DNA of 5,495 nucleotides from Bacillota bacterium (GTDB taxonomy: Bacteria > Bacillota > Clostridia > Lachnospirales > Lachnospiraceae), in NCBI GenBank assembly GCA_023387635.1, contig JAEWHU010000173.1:1-5495 (forward strand). The letters are read 5' to 3'. Both the position numbers and the translations under genes were made by a program. Numbering within the stretch: the first letter of the stretch is position 1; every line of letters starts with the position of its first letter. Shown here piece by piece: positions 1 to 4,625 of the stretch. Under the pieces are notes generated by a model. It searched no databases. It saw nothing but the letters and a program-made list of their open reading frames with translations, and was not told the DNA's origin.

Positions 1-302
1 ATGGAAAGACCATATTAAGAGAACCAGGTAATTTTAATACAGGAATACTTGTATTAAAAGGCGAAATTAAAATAAATGAAGAAAATATATGTAAAGAGAC
101 TGACTTTATTTTATTCTACAACGTTGAGGGAGATATTTCAGTTGAAGCAACTACTGAAGAAGCTTTATTCATTGTACTAAGCGGAGAACCAATCAATGAG
201 CCTGTTGTTTCACGTGGACCATTTGTTATGAACACAATAGAAGAAATACAGGAAGCATATGATGATTTTAGAAAAAATAAATTTGGAACAGAAGATTTCT
301 AA
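1..302 (+). CDS. Pirin-family protein, C-terminal part (5' end outside window)
   Basis: The reading frame enters from the left edge and runs 99 whole codons from base 3 to a TAA at 300-302. The last third reads GEPINEPVVSRGPFVMNT followed by EEIQEAYDDFRKNKFG. This is the typical C-terminal signature of pirin-like proteins: the second cupin barrel, then a short helix beginning after PFVMNT. Pirins are cytoplasmic bicupin proteins. Some act as quercetin dioxygenases and others as regulators, and no substrate can be assigned here. The metal ligands (His/Glu) lie in the N-terminal cupin, which is outside the window, so activity cannot be judged. The ATG at base 1 is in another frame and stops after five codons; it is not the start. 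A DUF2200 gene begins 88 bases downstream with no terminator between, so read-through into it is possible. Confidence 0.85.
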   Translation, partial: GKTILREPGNFNTGILVLKGEIKINEENICKETDFILFYNVEGDISVEATTEEALFIVLSGEPINEPVVSRGPFVMNTIEEIQEAYDDFRKNKFGTEDF

Positions 303-378
303 AAATGATGCATTTGATTTTGCACAAAATACTGAAAGTGAAGATGGAGAAAAAGTAGATAATAAAGACACATATAAG

Positions 379-383
379 AGAGG
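379..383 (+). promoter_or_regulatory. Ribosome binding site of DUF2200 copy 1
   Basis: AGAGG lies 7 bases before the ATG at 391. The same GAGGATGTATC leader is kept in copy 2, where it precedes the ATG at 3940. This fixes the start at 391 rather than at the in-frame ATG at 259, which lies inside the pirin gene. Confidence 0.75.
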
Positions 384-390
384 ATGTATC

Positions 391-741
391 ATGACCAAAC
401 ATCGTATATATACAATGAGTGTAGCAAATGTCTATCCCCTTTATGTTACGAAGGCGGAGAAAAAAGGACGTACGAAAACAGAAGTCGATGAAATCATCTG
501 TTGGTTGACAGGATATAGCCAGGAAGAGTTAGAAGCACAACTGGAAAAACAGATAGACTTTGAGACCTTCTTTGCGGAAACGCCCCAACTGAATCCTTCC
601 CGGACTTTGATCAAAGGTGTGGTCTGCGGTGTCCGGGTGGAAGATATTGAAGAACCAACTATGCAGGAAATTCGCTATTTGGATAAGCTAATCGATGAAT
701 TGGCAAAGGGAAAAGCCATGGATAAGATTTTACGAAAATAA
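391..741 (+). CDS. DUF2200 family protein, copy 1
   Basis: This 116-residue soluble protein has no signal peptide or membrane segment. It begins MTKHRIYTMSVANVYPLYV, contains EVDEIICWLTGY (residues 31-42), DFETFF (56-61) and ICGVRVEDIEEP-like sequence (VCGVRVEDIEEP, 78-89), and ends IRYLDKLIDELAKGKAMDKIL. I recognise this pattern as the DUF2200 family, which has no known function. The length matches the family. The start follows from the ribosome binding site at 379-383 and from the conserved family N-terminus. The gene is richer in G+C (CGG, CTG, TGC and GGT codons) than the AT-rich genes around it, which suggests acquisition by transfer. It may be transcribed with the upstream pirin gene; its own terminator follows at 836-881. 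A second copy differing at six residues lies at 3940-4290. In this copy the family-typical Tyr7 and Gly26 are present. Confidence 0.88.
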   Translation: MTKHRIYTMSVANVYPLYVTKAEKKGRTKTEVDEIICWLTGYSQEELEAQLEKQIDFETFFAETPQLNPSRTLIKGVVCGVRVEDIEEPTMQEIRYLDKLIDELAKGKAMDKILRK

Positions 742-787
742 TAATTAAACATAAAATTTGTTCGTTCACACTCACAAACTTTATATC

Positions 788-824
788 GCATTTAATTCTA
801 AGCTTTGCTTAGAATTTCAAGTGC
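788..824 (+). repeat. Imperfect hairpin in the DUF2200 tail, copy 1
   Basis: The core is a perfect 10-bp stem (794-803 with 807-816) closed by a TTT loop. An outer stem pairs GCATT (788-792) with AGTGC (820-824), including one G-T wobble. It lies 46 bases after the DUF2200 stop and just before the terminator. It is not followed by a T-run, so it is unlikely to be a terminator itself. The same hairpin recurs at 4463-4499, and a possible worn form lies at 5196-5230. It may protect the mRNA 3' end, or be the trace of a dispersed palindromic repeat. Confidence 0.7.
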
Positions 825-835
825 TCAAAACAAAG

Positions 836-881
836 AAATACTGATTCTATATATAAAATATAAAAGAATCGGTGTTTTTTT
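836..881 (+). terminator. Rho-independent terminator after DUF2200 copy 1
   Basis: AAATACTGATTC (836-847) pairs with GAATCGGTGTTT (866-877) through a long AT-rich loop and is followed by a run of seven T. It is nearly identical to the terminator of copy 2 at 4511-4556, where one U-G pair of this stem is a C-G pair. It separates DUF2200 from the methyltransferase gene. Confidence 0.75.
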
Positions 882-914
882 GTTGAACCACGGTCTTTGG
901 TACCTTGGTGAATA

Positions 915-942
915 TTGAAAATTGTAGTAATATAGTTATATG
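915..942 (+). promoter_or_regulatory. Possible promoter of the RsmH paralogue
   Basis: TTGAAA (915-920) is separated by 16 bases from TATATG (937-942). The -10 match is only fair. It lies in the 113-base gap between the DUF2200 terminator and the methyltransferase start, where a promoter is needed. AT-rich DNA throws up such matches by chance. Confidence 0.35.
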
Positions 943-994
943 AGAACAGACGATTGTAAAATATATAAATAAAGAAAAGTTAGAGGGATAATTA

Positions 995-2044
995 ATGGAT
1001 AATCAAGAACAAGGACACAAACGACGTGTCAGATATAAAGGAACTCATCCAAGGAAATATAAAGAAAAATACAAAGAACATCAACCTCAAAAATATGGGG
1101 ATACTGTGGCAAGAGTAATTCAAAAGGGAAGTACACCTGCAGGCATGCATATTTCAATATGTGTGAAAGAAATATTAGAATTTTTGCAGATAAAACCAGG
1201 ACAAACTGGTTTAGATGCAACACTTGGATATGGTGGTCATACGTTAGAGATGCTAAAGTGTTTAGAATCTAAGGGACATATATACGCACTTGATGTAGAC
1301 CCTATTGAATCAGTAAAAACAAGAGCGCGCCTAGAAGGTTTAGGGTATGGTTCAGAGATATTAACAGTCCTGTTACAGAACTTTGCCAATATCGATCAAG
1401 TGGCTGACCAAAATGGCTTGTTTGATTTTGTGTTAGCAGATTTAGGTGTATCCTCAATGCAAATAGATAATCCAGATAGAGGGTTTTCATATAAACAAGA
1501 GGGTCCATTGGATTTGCGATTGAATCCTGAGAAAGGCATATCTGCTGCTGAATGTTTAAGAAATATTACACAAGAAGAATTACAAGGTATGTTAATAGAA
1601 AATGCAGATGAACCTTATGCAAAAGAAATTTCTAGTGCTATTGTTCGTAAGATTAAAAAAGGAACTGACATCTCTACAACTACTAGACTTAAAAAAATTA
1701 TAGAGGAAGCTCTTAAATTTATTCCAGTTGATCATCGAAAAGAAGTGATCAAGAAATCTTGTCAAAGAACTTTCCAAGCATTACGAATTGATGTTAATAG
1801 TGAATTTGAAGTGTTAGAAGAATTTTTAGAGAAACTTCCGAATAGCCTTAATAGGGGGGGACGTGTTGCTATACTAACTTTCCATTCGGGGGAAGATAGA
1901 CGTGTTAAAAAGTCCTTCAAACGATTGCTACGTGAGGGTATCTATAGTGAAATTGCAACCGAGGTTATTAGACCATCGGCAGAAGAATGTAATGCTAATA
2001 GTCGTGCGCGCTCAACAAAAATGAGATGGGCCATAAAAGCGTAA
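995..2044 (+). CDS. rsmH: RsmH-type 16S rRNA (cytosine-N4) methyltransferase paralogue
   Basis: This 349-residue cytoplasmic enzyme belongs to the MraW/RsmH family, which uses S-adenosylmethionine to methylate N4 of C1402 in 16S rRNA. The SAM-binding loop is LDATLGYGGHT (residues 73-83), followed by YALDVDP (97-103), LADLGVSSMQID (148-158), RGFSY (162-166), QRTFQALRIDVNSE (257-270), GGRVAILTFHSGEDRRVK (288-305) and a C-terminal RARSTKMRWA (338-347). The usual FHSLEDR reads FHSGEDR here. The first 45 or so residues are a strongly basic extension (KRRVRYKGTHPRKYKEKYKE) before the family-typical start of the domain, so the protein is about 35-40 residues longer than classical RsmH. The start is set by AGAGGG at 982-987, 7 bases before the ATG. 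The gene is not next to mraZ, ftsL or other dcw-cluster genes. I infer a second, standalone form of RsmH, possibly with a different rRNA target or timing. The family is certain; the exact target is not. Confidence 0.9.
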   Translation: MDNQEQGHKRRVRYKGTHPRKYKEKYKEHQPQKYGDTVARVIQKGSTPAGMHISICVKEILEFLQIKPGQTGLDATLGYGGHTLEMLKCLESKGHIYALDVDPIESVKTRARLEGLGYGSEILTVLLQNFANIDQVADQNGLFDFVLADLGVSSMQIDNPDRGFSYKQEGPLDLRLNPEKGISAAECLRNITQEELQGMLIENADEPYAKEISSAIVRKIKKGTDISTTTRLKKIIEEALKFIPVDHRKEVIKKSCQRTFQALRIDVNSEFEVLEEFLEKLPNSLNRGGRVAILTFHSGEDRRVKKSFKRLLREGIYSEIATEVIRPSAEECNANSRARSTKMRWAIKA

Positions 2045-2058
2045 GCTAAAGCAAGGAT

Positions 2059-2088
2059 AATGTAATAAGAGAAATACAGGATTACATT
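2059..2088 (+). other. Weak hairpin after the RsmH gene
   Basis: AATGTAAT (2059-2066) pairs perfectly with ATTACATT (2081-2088) across a 14-base loop. No T-run follows, and the stem is AT-only apart from one pair. It could be a weak transcript end or stabiliser. No proper terminator is visible between this gene and uppP. Confidence 0.3.
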
Positions 2089-2138
2089 GTAGTAAGGATT
2101 TGATTAACAAGTAACATTTTAGTTATTAGACGTACCAG

Positions 2139-2189
2139 TATAATGATGACAGAATAATAAATTGTAAGGTTTACTTATTTTAATAAAAT
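2139..2189 (+). promoter_or_regulatory. Candidate promoter region for uppP
   Basis: Two candidates overlap this stretch. One is a perfect TATAAT (2139-2144) without a good -35 box. The other is TTGTAA (2162-2167), 16 bases, then TAAAAT (2184-2189), which would start transcription about 20 bases before the uppP ATG. Either would give uppP its own transcript in the 172-base gap after the methyltransferase gene. The sequence alone does not decide between them. Confidence 0.4.
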
Positions 2190-2216
2190 AATTAGAAAGT
2201 AAGAAAGGAAGATAAA

Positions 2217-3041
2217 ATGGATTTTATAGAAATTTTTAAAGCGATTATCCTTGGTGTTATTGAAGGGATTACAGAATGGCTTCCAATTAGTAGTACAGGA
2301 CATATGATTTTGGCAGATGAGTTTATTCAATTGAATGCATCAGATGCATTCAAAGAAATGTTTTTTGTAGTAATCCAGCTAGGGGCAATTATGGCAGTCG
2401 TAGTATTGTTCTGGAATAAGCTTTTTCCATTTTCTTTTAAAGATCATAAGATTAAGGTGAAAAAAGACACCATTAATCTCTGGTTCAAAGTAATAGTAGC
2501 AGTACTTCCGGCTGCACTTATTGGTATCCCATTCGATGATACAATAGATGCTCTTTTCTATAATTATCAAACTGTGGCCTTGATGTTAATTATATATGGG
2601 GTACTCTTTATTGTGGTTGAGAATCATAACAAAAATAAAGTAGCTAAAATCAATAGACTTGAAGATTTAACTTATCGAACAGCTTTAATAATTGGTGTAT
2701 TCCAGGTTTTAGCACTTATACCTGGAACTTCTCGTTCAGGTGCAACTATTATTGGCGCTATTTTAATCGGGACATCACGTTTTGTAGCAGCAGAATTTAC
2801 ATTCTTCTTAGCGCTACCAGTTATGGCTGGAGCAAGCTTAATCAAACTTTTAAAGTTCGGCTTCGTATTTAAAGGAAACGAGTTGATTATTTTACTTACA
2901 GGTATGTTCGTGGCATTTAGCGTTTCAATTCTTGCTATTAAGTTCTTAATGGGATACATTAAAAGTCATGATTTCAAGGTTTTTGGATACTACCGTATTG
3001 TACTTGGGATTATTGTTATTGCGTATTTCTTTATTAGATAG
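2217..3041 (+). CDS. uppP: Undecaprenyl-diphosphate phosphatase (BacA/UppP)
   Basis: This integral membrane protein of 274 residues, the normal family length, removes one phosphate from undecaprenyl diphosphate to regenerate the lipid carrier for peptidoglycan and other surface polymers. Extra dosage of the family is known to raise bacitracin tolerance. Both signature motifs are intact. EGITEWLPISSTGH (16-29) carries the paired glutamates E16 and E20 plus S26 and H29. PGTSRSGAT (169-177) carries the catalytic-site arginine R173. These two motifs sit in the family's re-entrant loops. Further hydrophobic segments lie at about 46-66, 88-105, 115-135, 183-210, 222-245 and 255-273. The start is supported by AAAGGA at 2204-2209. 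It appears to be transcribed alone: the gap before it holds candidate promoters and a terminator follows at 3105-3144. The distance to the methyltransferase gene (172 bases) argues against tight coupling. Confidence 0.96.
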   Translation: MDFIEIFKAIILGVIEGITEWLPISSTGHMILADEFIQLNASDAFKEMFFVVIQLGAIMAVVVLFWNKLFPFSFKDHKIKVKKDTINLWFKVIVAVLPAALIGIPFDDTIDALFYNYQTVALMLIIYGVLFIVVENHNKNKVAKINRLEDLTYRTALIIGVFQVLALIPGTSRSGATIIGAILIGTSRFVAAEFTFFLALPVMAGASLIKLLKFGFVFKGNELIILLTGMFVAFSVSILAIKFLMGYIKSHDFKVFGYYRIVLGIIVIAYFFIR

Positions 3042-3068
3042 CAATAAAAAGGAACGATCTTATTGCTA
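3039..3068 (+). other. Hairpin beginning at the uppP stop codon
   Basis: TAGCAATAA (3039-3047), which includes the uppP stop codon, pairs perfectly with TTATTGCTA (3060-3068) over a 12-base loop. No T-run follows and a proper terminator lies 37 bases further on. It could slow mRNA decay or be chance. Confidence 0.35.
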
Positions 3069-3104
3069 ATGTTATTCAGGTAAGATTTTAAGATAATAAG
3101 GCGT

Positions 3105-3144
3105 AAAAGAGCAGGAGTATAGCACAATGACCCTGCTCTTTTTT
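3105..3144 (+). terminator. Rho-independent terminator of uppP
   Basis: AAAAGAGCAGG (3105-3115) pairs perfectly with CCTGCTCTTTT (3132-3142), and the T-run continues to 3144. This is the strongest terminator signal in the left half of the window. It separates uppP from the following acetyltransferase. Confidence 0.88.
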
Positions 3145-3170
3145 GACTGTATTTATAATGAATATATAAG
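3143..3170 (+). promoter_or_regulatory. Candidate promoter of the first GNAT gene
   Basis: TTGACT (3143-3148) is followed after 16 bases by TATAAG (3165-3170). The -35 box overlaps the last Ts of the uppP terminator, giving a very compact junction. The predicted RNA start, near 3177, leaves just enough room for the ribosome binding site at 3184-3190. Confidence 0.5.
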
Positions 3171-3183
3171 TAGTGGATATTAA

Positions 3184-3190
3184 AGGGGAG
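3184..3190 (+). promoter_or_regulatory. Ribosome binding site that favours the second ATG of GNAT 1
   Basis: AGGGGAG ends one base before the ATG at 3192, which is too close for initiation, but 7 bases before the in-frame ATG at 3198. This spacing points to 3198 as the true start. Confidence 0.65.
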
Positions 3191-3197
3191 AATGAAT

Positions 3198-3656
3198 ATG
3201 AAGATTGAACTGCTAGCAAACCATCAACAATATATAGATATTGTTACTAAATGGTTAAATGATGAATTTGGGAATGAGCAAAGCTTTAATTTTTACAAGG
3301 GAATTATTGAACATAGTTTAGCAGAGAATCAATTACCTATTACATTTGTAGCAATTGAAGATAATGAATTAATAGGAACAGTAGGTATTTGGCGTAGTGA
3401 CTTGCTTTCAAGGCAGGAATTATTTCCATGGCTCTCGGCATTATTTGTTCCAGAAAAGTATAGGAATAAGGGGATCGGAAAAGAATTGCAGGAATATGTA
3501 TTGGAGTATTGTAGGAAGCTACAGTACAAAGAAATTTATTTATATACGGACATTGAAGATTATTATGAAAAAATAGGATGGCAACAGATAGATAAAGCAT
3601 ATGAATATACGGGTAGTGAAGTAAAAATATATAGTTATAAATTACAATCTAAATAA
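3198..3656 (+). CDS. GNAT-family N-acetyltransferase 1
   Basis: This is a 152-residue soluble protein with the Gcn5-related acetyltransferase fold, which moves an acetyl group from acetyl-CoA to an amine. The acetyl-CoA pyrophosphate-binding motif A is clear at LFVPEKYRNKGIGKELQEY (82-100), with RNKGIG matching the R/Q-x-x-G-x-G/A consensus. The preceding beta strands are FVAIEDNELIGTVGIWR (50-66), and the C-terminal YYEKIGW (122-128) is the usual motif B end. The length is complete for a single-domain GNAT. The target is unknown; nothing in the neighbourhood identifies an antibiotic, polyamine or protein substrate. The start at 3198 is preferred over 3192 because of ribosome-site spacing, and the difference is two residues. 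It has its own candidate promoter and terminator, so it seems to be a single-gene unit. Confidence 0.9.
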   Translation: MKIELLANHQQYIDIVTKWLNDEFGNEQSFNFYKGIIEHSLAENQLPITFVAIEDNELIGTVGIWRSDLLSRQELFPWLSALFVPEKYRNKGIGKELQEYVLEYCRKLQYKEIYLYTDIEDYYEKIGWQQIDKAYEYTGSEVKIYSYKLQSK

Positions 3657-3704
3657 AGGTAGTAGATACAGATAGTACAGTGAACCGTATCGCAAATAAA
3701 TACA

Positions 3705-3748
3705 AAAAATAGTCTTAGGATTGATATAACATGTCTAAGACTATTTTT
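3705..3748. terminator. Rho-independent, probably bidirectional, terminator after GNAT 1
   Basis: A perfect 14-bp stem pairs AAAAATAGTCTTAG (3705-3718) with CTAAGACTATTTTT (3735-3748). There is an A-run on the left and a T-run on the right, so it can end transcription on either strand. It lies 48 bases after the acetyltransferase stop. Confidence 0.85.
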
Positions 3749-3907
3749 ATTGTGAATGCAACAAGGTTCTGGGGTACCCGTACGCAATCTTTATCTTCAT
3801 ATTTTATGATATTTCTTTCTTTTAAAATGTTTACGTAATTCAGACATCGCTCAAAGAGATTAATCTAAATTGGCGAAGCGGGCTATGCAAGTAAATGATT
3901 GCAATAG
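3715..3907 (-). pseudogene. Possible decayed coding remnant, unrecognised
   Basis: On the reverse strand the stretch 3864-3715 is open for 49 codons and reads like protein: INLFERCLNYVNILKERN, then IIKYEDKDCVRVPQNLVAF, then a tail that runs into the terminator hairpin. Just upstream, in a different frame (3907-3863), is LLQSFTCIARFANLD. Dropping one base near 3862 would join the two. No good start codon or ribosome site precedes it, and its end overlaps the bidirectional terminator. I do not recognise the family. It may be the frameshifted tail of a lost gene or simply a chance open stretch. The rest of this 283-base gap (3657-3939) shows no complete gene. Confidence 0.25.
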
Positions 3908-3939
3908 TTATTGGCTAAAGGAATAAGTGAGGATGTATC

Positions 3940-4290
3940 ATGACAAAACATCGTATATGTACAATGAGTGTAGCAAATGTCTATCCCCTTTATGTTACGA
4001 AGGCGGAGAAAAAAAGACGTACGAAAACAGAAGTCGATGAAATTATCTGTTGGTTGACAGGATATAGCCAGGAAGAGTTAGAAGCACAACTGGAAAAACA
4101 GACAGACTTTGAGACCTTCTTTGCAGAAGCTCCTCAACTGAATCCTTCCCGGTCTTTGATCAAAGGTGTGATCTGCGGTGTCCGAGTGGAAGATATTGAA
4201 GAACCAACTATGCAGGAAATTCGCTATTTGGATAAGTTAATCGATGAGTTAGCAAAGGGAAAAGCCATGGATAAGATTTTACGCAAATAA
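3940..4290 (+). CDS. DUF2200 family protein, copy 2
   Basis: This 116-residue soluble protein of unknown function is about 95% identical in protein and DNA to the copy at 391-741. It differs at Y7C, G26R, I55T, T64A, T72S and V78I (copy 1 to copy 2). Fifteen codons differ: nine silently and six with a residue change. The reading frame is intact and the ribosome site (GTGAGG, ending 8 bases before the ATG) is kept, so it is likely still expressed. The terminator is at 4511-4556, now 220 bases after the stop because of the 126-base insert. No convincing promoter is visible in the 190 bases upstream; it follows the bidirectional terminator of GNAT 1, so it needs one. Like copy 1 it is more G+C-rich than its neighbours. 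Confidence 0.88.
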   Translation: MTKHRICTMSVANVYPLYVTKAEKKRRTKTEVDEIICWLTGYSQEELEAQLEKQTDFETFFAEAPQLNPSRSLIKGVICGVRVEDIEEPTMQEIRYLDKLIDELAKGKAMDKILRK

Positions 4291-4333
4291 TAATTAAACA
4301 TAAAATTTGTTCGTTCACACTCACAAACTTTAT

Positions 4334-4459
4334 CCGATAGCTAAGAGTTCTAAGACTCCCTCTTCTTTAAGAGGGAGTAAGAACTCTACAGCTCCTGGAA
4401 CCACACGACTTAGCGTTCAGGTGGAGTTAAAACTCCATCTGAACTGAGTCTTTGTTTAT
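4334..4459 (+). mobile_element. 126-bp hairpin-ended insert, probable IS200/IS605-derived non-autonomous element
   Basis: This segment is absent from copy 1 of the cassette, so its ends can be read exactly. The left neighbour is TTTAT (4329-4333) and the last five bases of the insert are TTTAT (4455-4459). The first hairpin has a 7-bp lower stem (4345-4351 with 4380-4386) and a 10-bp upper stem (4355-4364 with 4369-4378). The second has a 12-bp stem with one G-T pair (4415-4426 with 4433-4444), extended after a 2-base bulge by 4407-4412 with 4445-4450. Known IS200/IS605 elements and their PATE derivatives have subterminal hairpins, no inverted repeats, a 4-5 base target on the left and a similar tetra- or pentamer as the right cleavage site. 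That match is my inference; no transposase is present. A simple 5-bp target duplication or a deletion in copy 1 would give the same ends. Confidence 0.6.
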
Positions 4460-4462
4460 GTC

Positions 4463-4499
4463 GCACTCAATTCTAAGCTTTGCTTAGAATTTCAAGTGC
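4463..4499 (+). repeat. Imperfect hairpin in the DUF2200 tail, copy 2
   Basis: This is the same hairpin as 788-824: a 10-bp core stem (4469-4478 with 4482-4491), TTT loop, and outer pairing of GCACT (4463-4467) with AGTGC (4495-4499). The outer stem has full Watson-Crick pairing here, whereas copy 1 has a wobble at one position. It starts 4 bases after the 126-bp insert. Confidence 0.7.
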
Positions 4500-4510
4500 T
4501 CAAAATAAAG

Positions 4511-4556
4511 AAACACTGATTCTATATATAAAATATAAAATAATCGGTGTTTTTTT
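4511..4556 (+). terminator. Rho-independent terminator after DUF2200 copy 2
   Basis: AAACACTGATT (4511-4521) pairs with AATCGGTGTTT (4542-4552), followed by a T-run to 4556. It is the counterpart of 836-881. One base difference at the top of the stem (G to T) shortens it slightly, while another (T to C) strengthens a pair. Confidence 0.75.
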
Positions 4557-4571
4557 GAACCGATAATGATA

Positions 4572-4600
4572 TTGAAACTTCAGACAAAAATATTTATAGA
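4572..4600 (+). promoter_or_regulatory. Promoter of the second GNAT gene
   Basis: TTGAAA (4572-4577), a 17-base spacer and TATAGA (4595-4600) form a good vegetative (sigma-A type) promoter 15 bases after the DUF2200 terminator. The predicted RNA start, near 4607, lies just before the ribosome site at 4613. It also rules out the in-frame ATG at 4566 as the protein start, since that would be upstream of the transcript. Confidence 0.6.
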
Positions 4601-4612
4601 CTCTGAAATATT

Positions 4613-4618
4613 GGAGGA
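4613..4618 (+). promoter_or_regulatory. Ribosome binding site that decides the start of GNAT 2
   Basis: GGAGGA ends 7 bases before the ATG at 4626. The upstream in-frame ATG at 4566 has no such site. Confidence 0.8.
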
Positions 4619-4625
4619 ATTCAAA

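Larger units (their letters stand above)
374..889 (+). repeat. Duplicated DUF2200 cassette, copy 1
   Basis: This direct repeat of about 510 bp has its partner at 3923-4561. It contains a ribosome binding site, the DUF2200 gene, a 43-base segment after the stop that is identical in both copies (742-784 and 4291-4333), a hairpin, a terminator and a final GAACC. By eye the coding parts differ at 16 of 351 positions. The non-coding tails differ at 6 of 140, leaving out the 126 bases present only in copy 2. Similarity starts near ATAAG, about 16 bases before the ATG, and stops just past the terminator, so the unit is one gene plus its tail. This copy is the uninterrupted form. Confidence 0.93.
3923..4561 (+). 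repeat. Duplicated DUF2200 cassette, copy 2 (interrupted)
   Basis: This is the partner of 374-889. It has the same order: leader GAGGATGTATC, DUF2200 gene, identical 43-base segment, hairpin, terminator, GAACC. It differs by carrying an extra 126 bases (4334-4459) between the 43-base segment and the hairpin. The DNA outside the repeat is unlike that around copy 1. The unit therefore was copied or moved on its own rather than as part of a larger segment. Confidence 0.93.

Noticed and set aside
259..390. Longer DUF2200 protein starting at the in-frame ATG at 259
   Set aside because: It would begin inside the pirin gene, has no ribosome site, and the extra residues do not resemble the family. 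Copy 2 shares only the start at the downstream ATG.
374..889. Integron-like gene cassette with the tail hairpin as an attC-type site
   Set aside because: No integrase, no array of different cassettes, and no recognisable attC core motifs at the hairpin ends. The resemblance is only 'one gene plus a palindrome'.
2672..2959. Reverse-strand open frame of 95 codons inside uppP, and other open frames opposite rsmH and the GNAT genes
   Set aside because: They are shadows of well-supported genes on the + strand, without ribosome sites or recognisable domains.
3154..3159. Perfect TATAAT upstream of GNAT 1
   Set aside because: The only good -35 box (TTGACT at 3143) is five bases away, too close to pair with it; no suitable -35 lies at 16-18 bases because that region is the uppP terminator stem.
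3192..3197. GNAT 1 starting at the first ATG (3192)
   Set aside because: The ribosome site ends one base before it; 3198 has normal spacing. The difference is only two residues.
4566..4625. Longer GNAT 2 starting at 4566
   Set aside because: That ATG precedes the likely promoter and lacks a ribosome site, while GGAGGA sits correctly before 4626.
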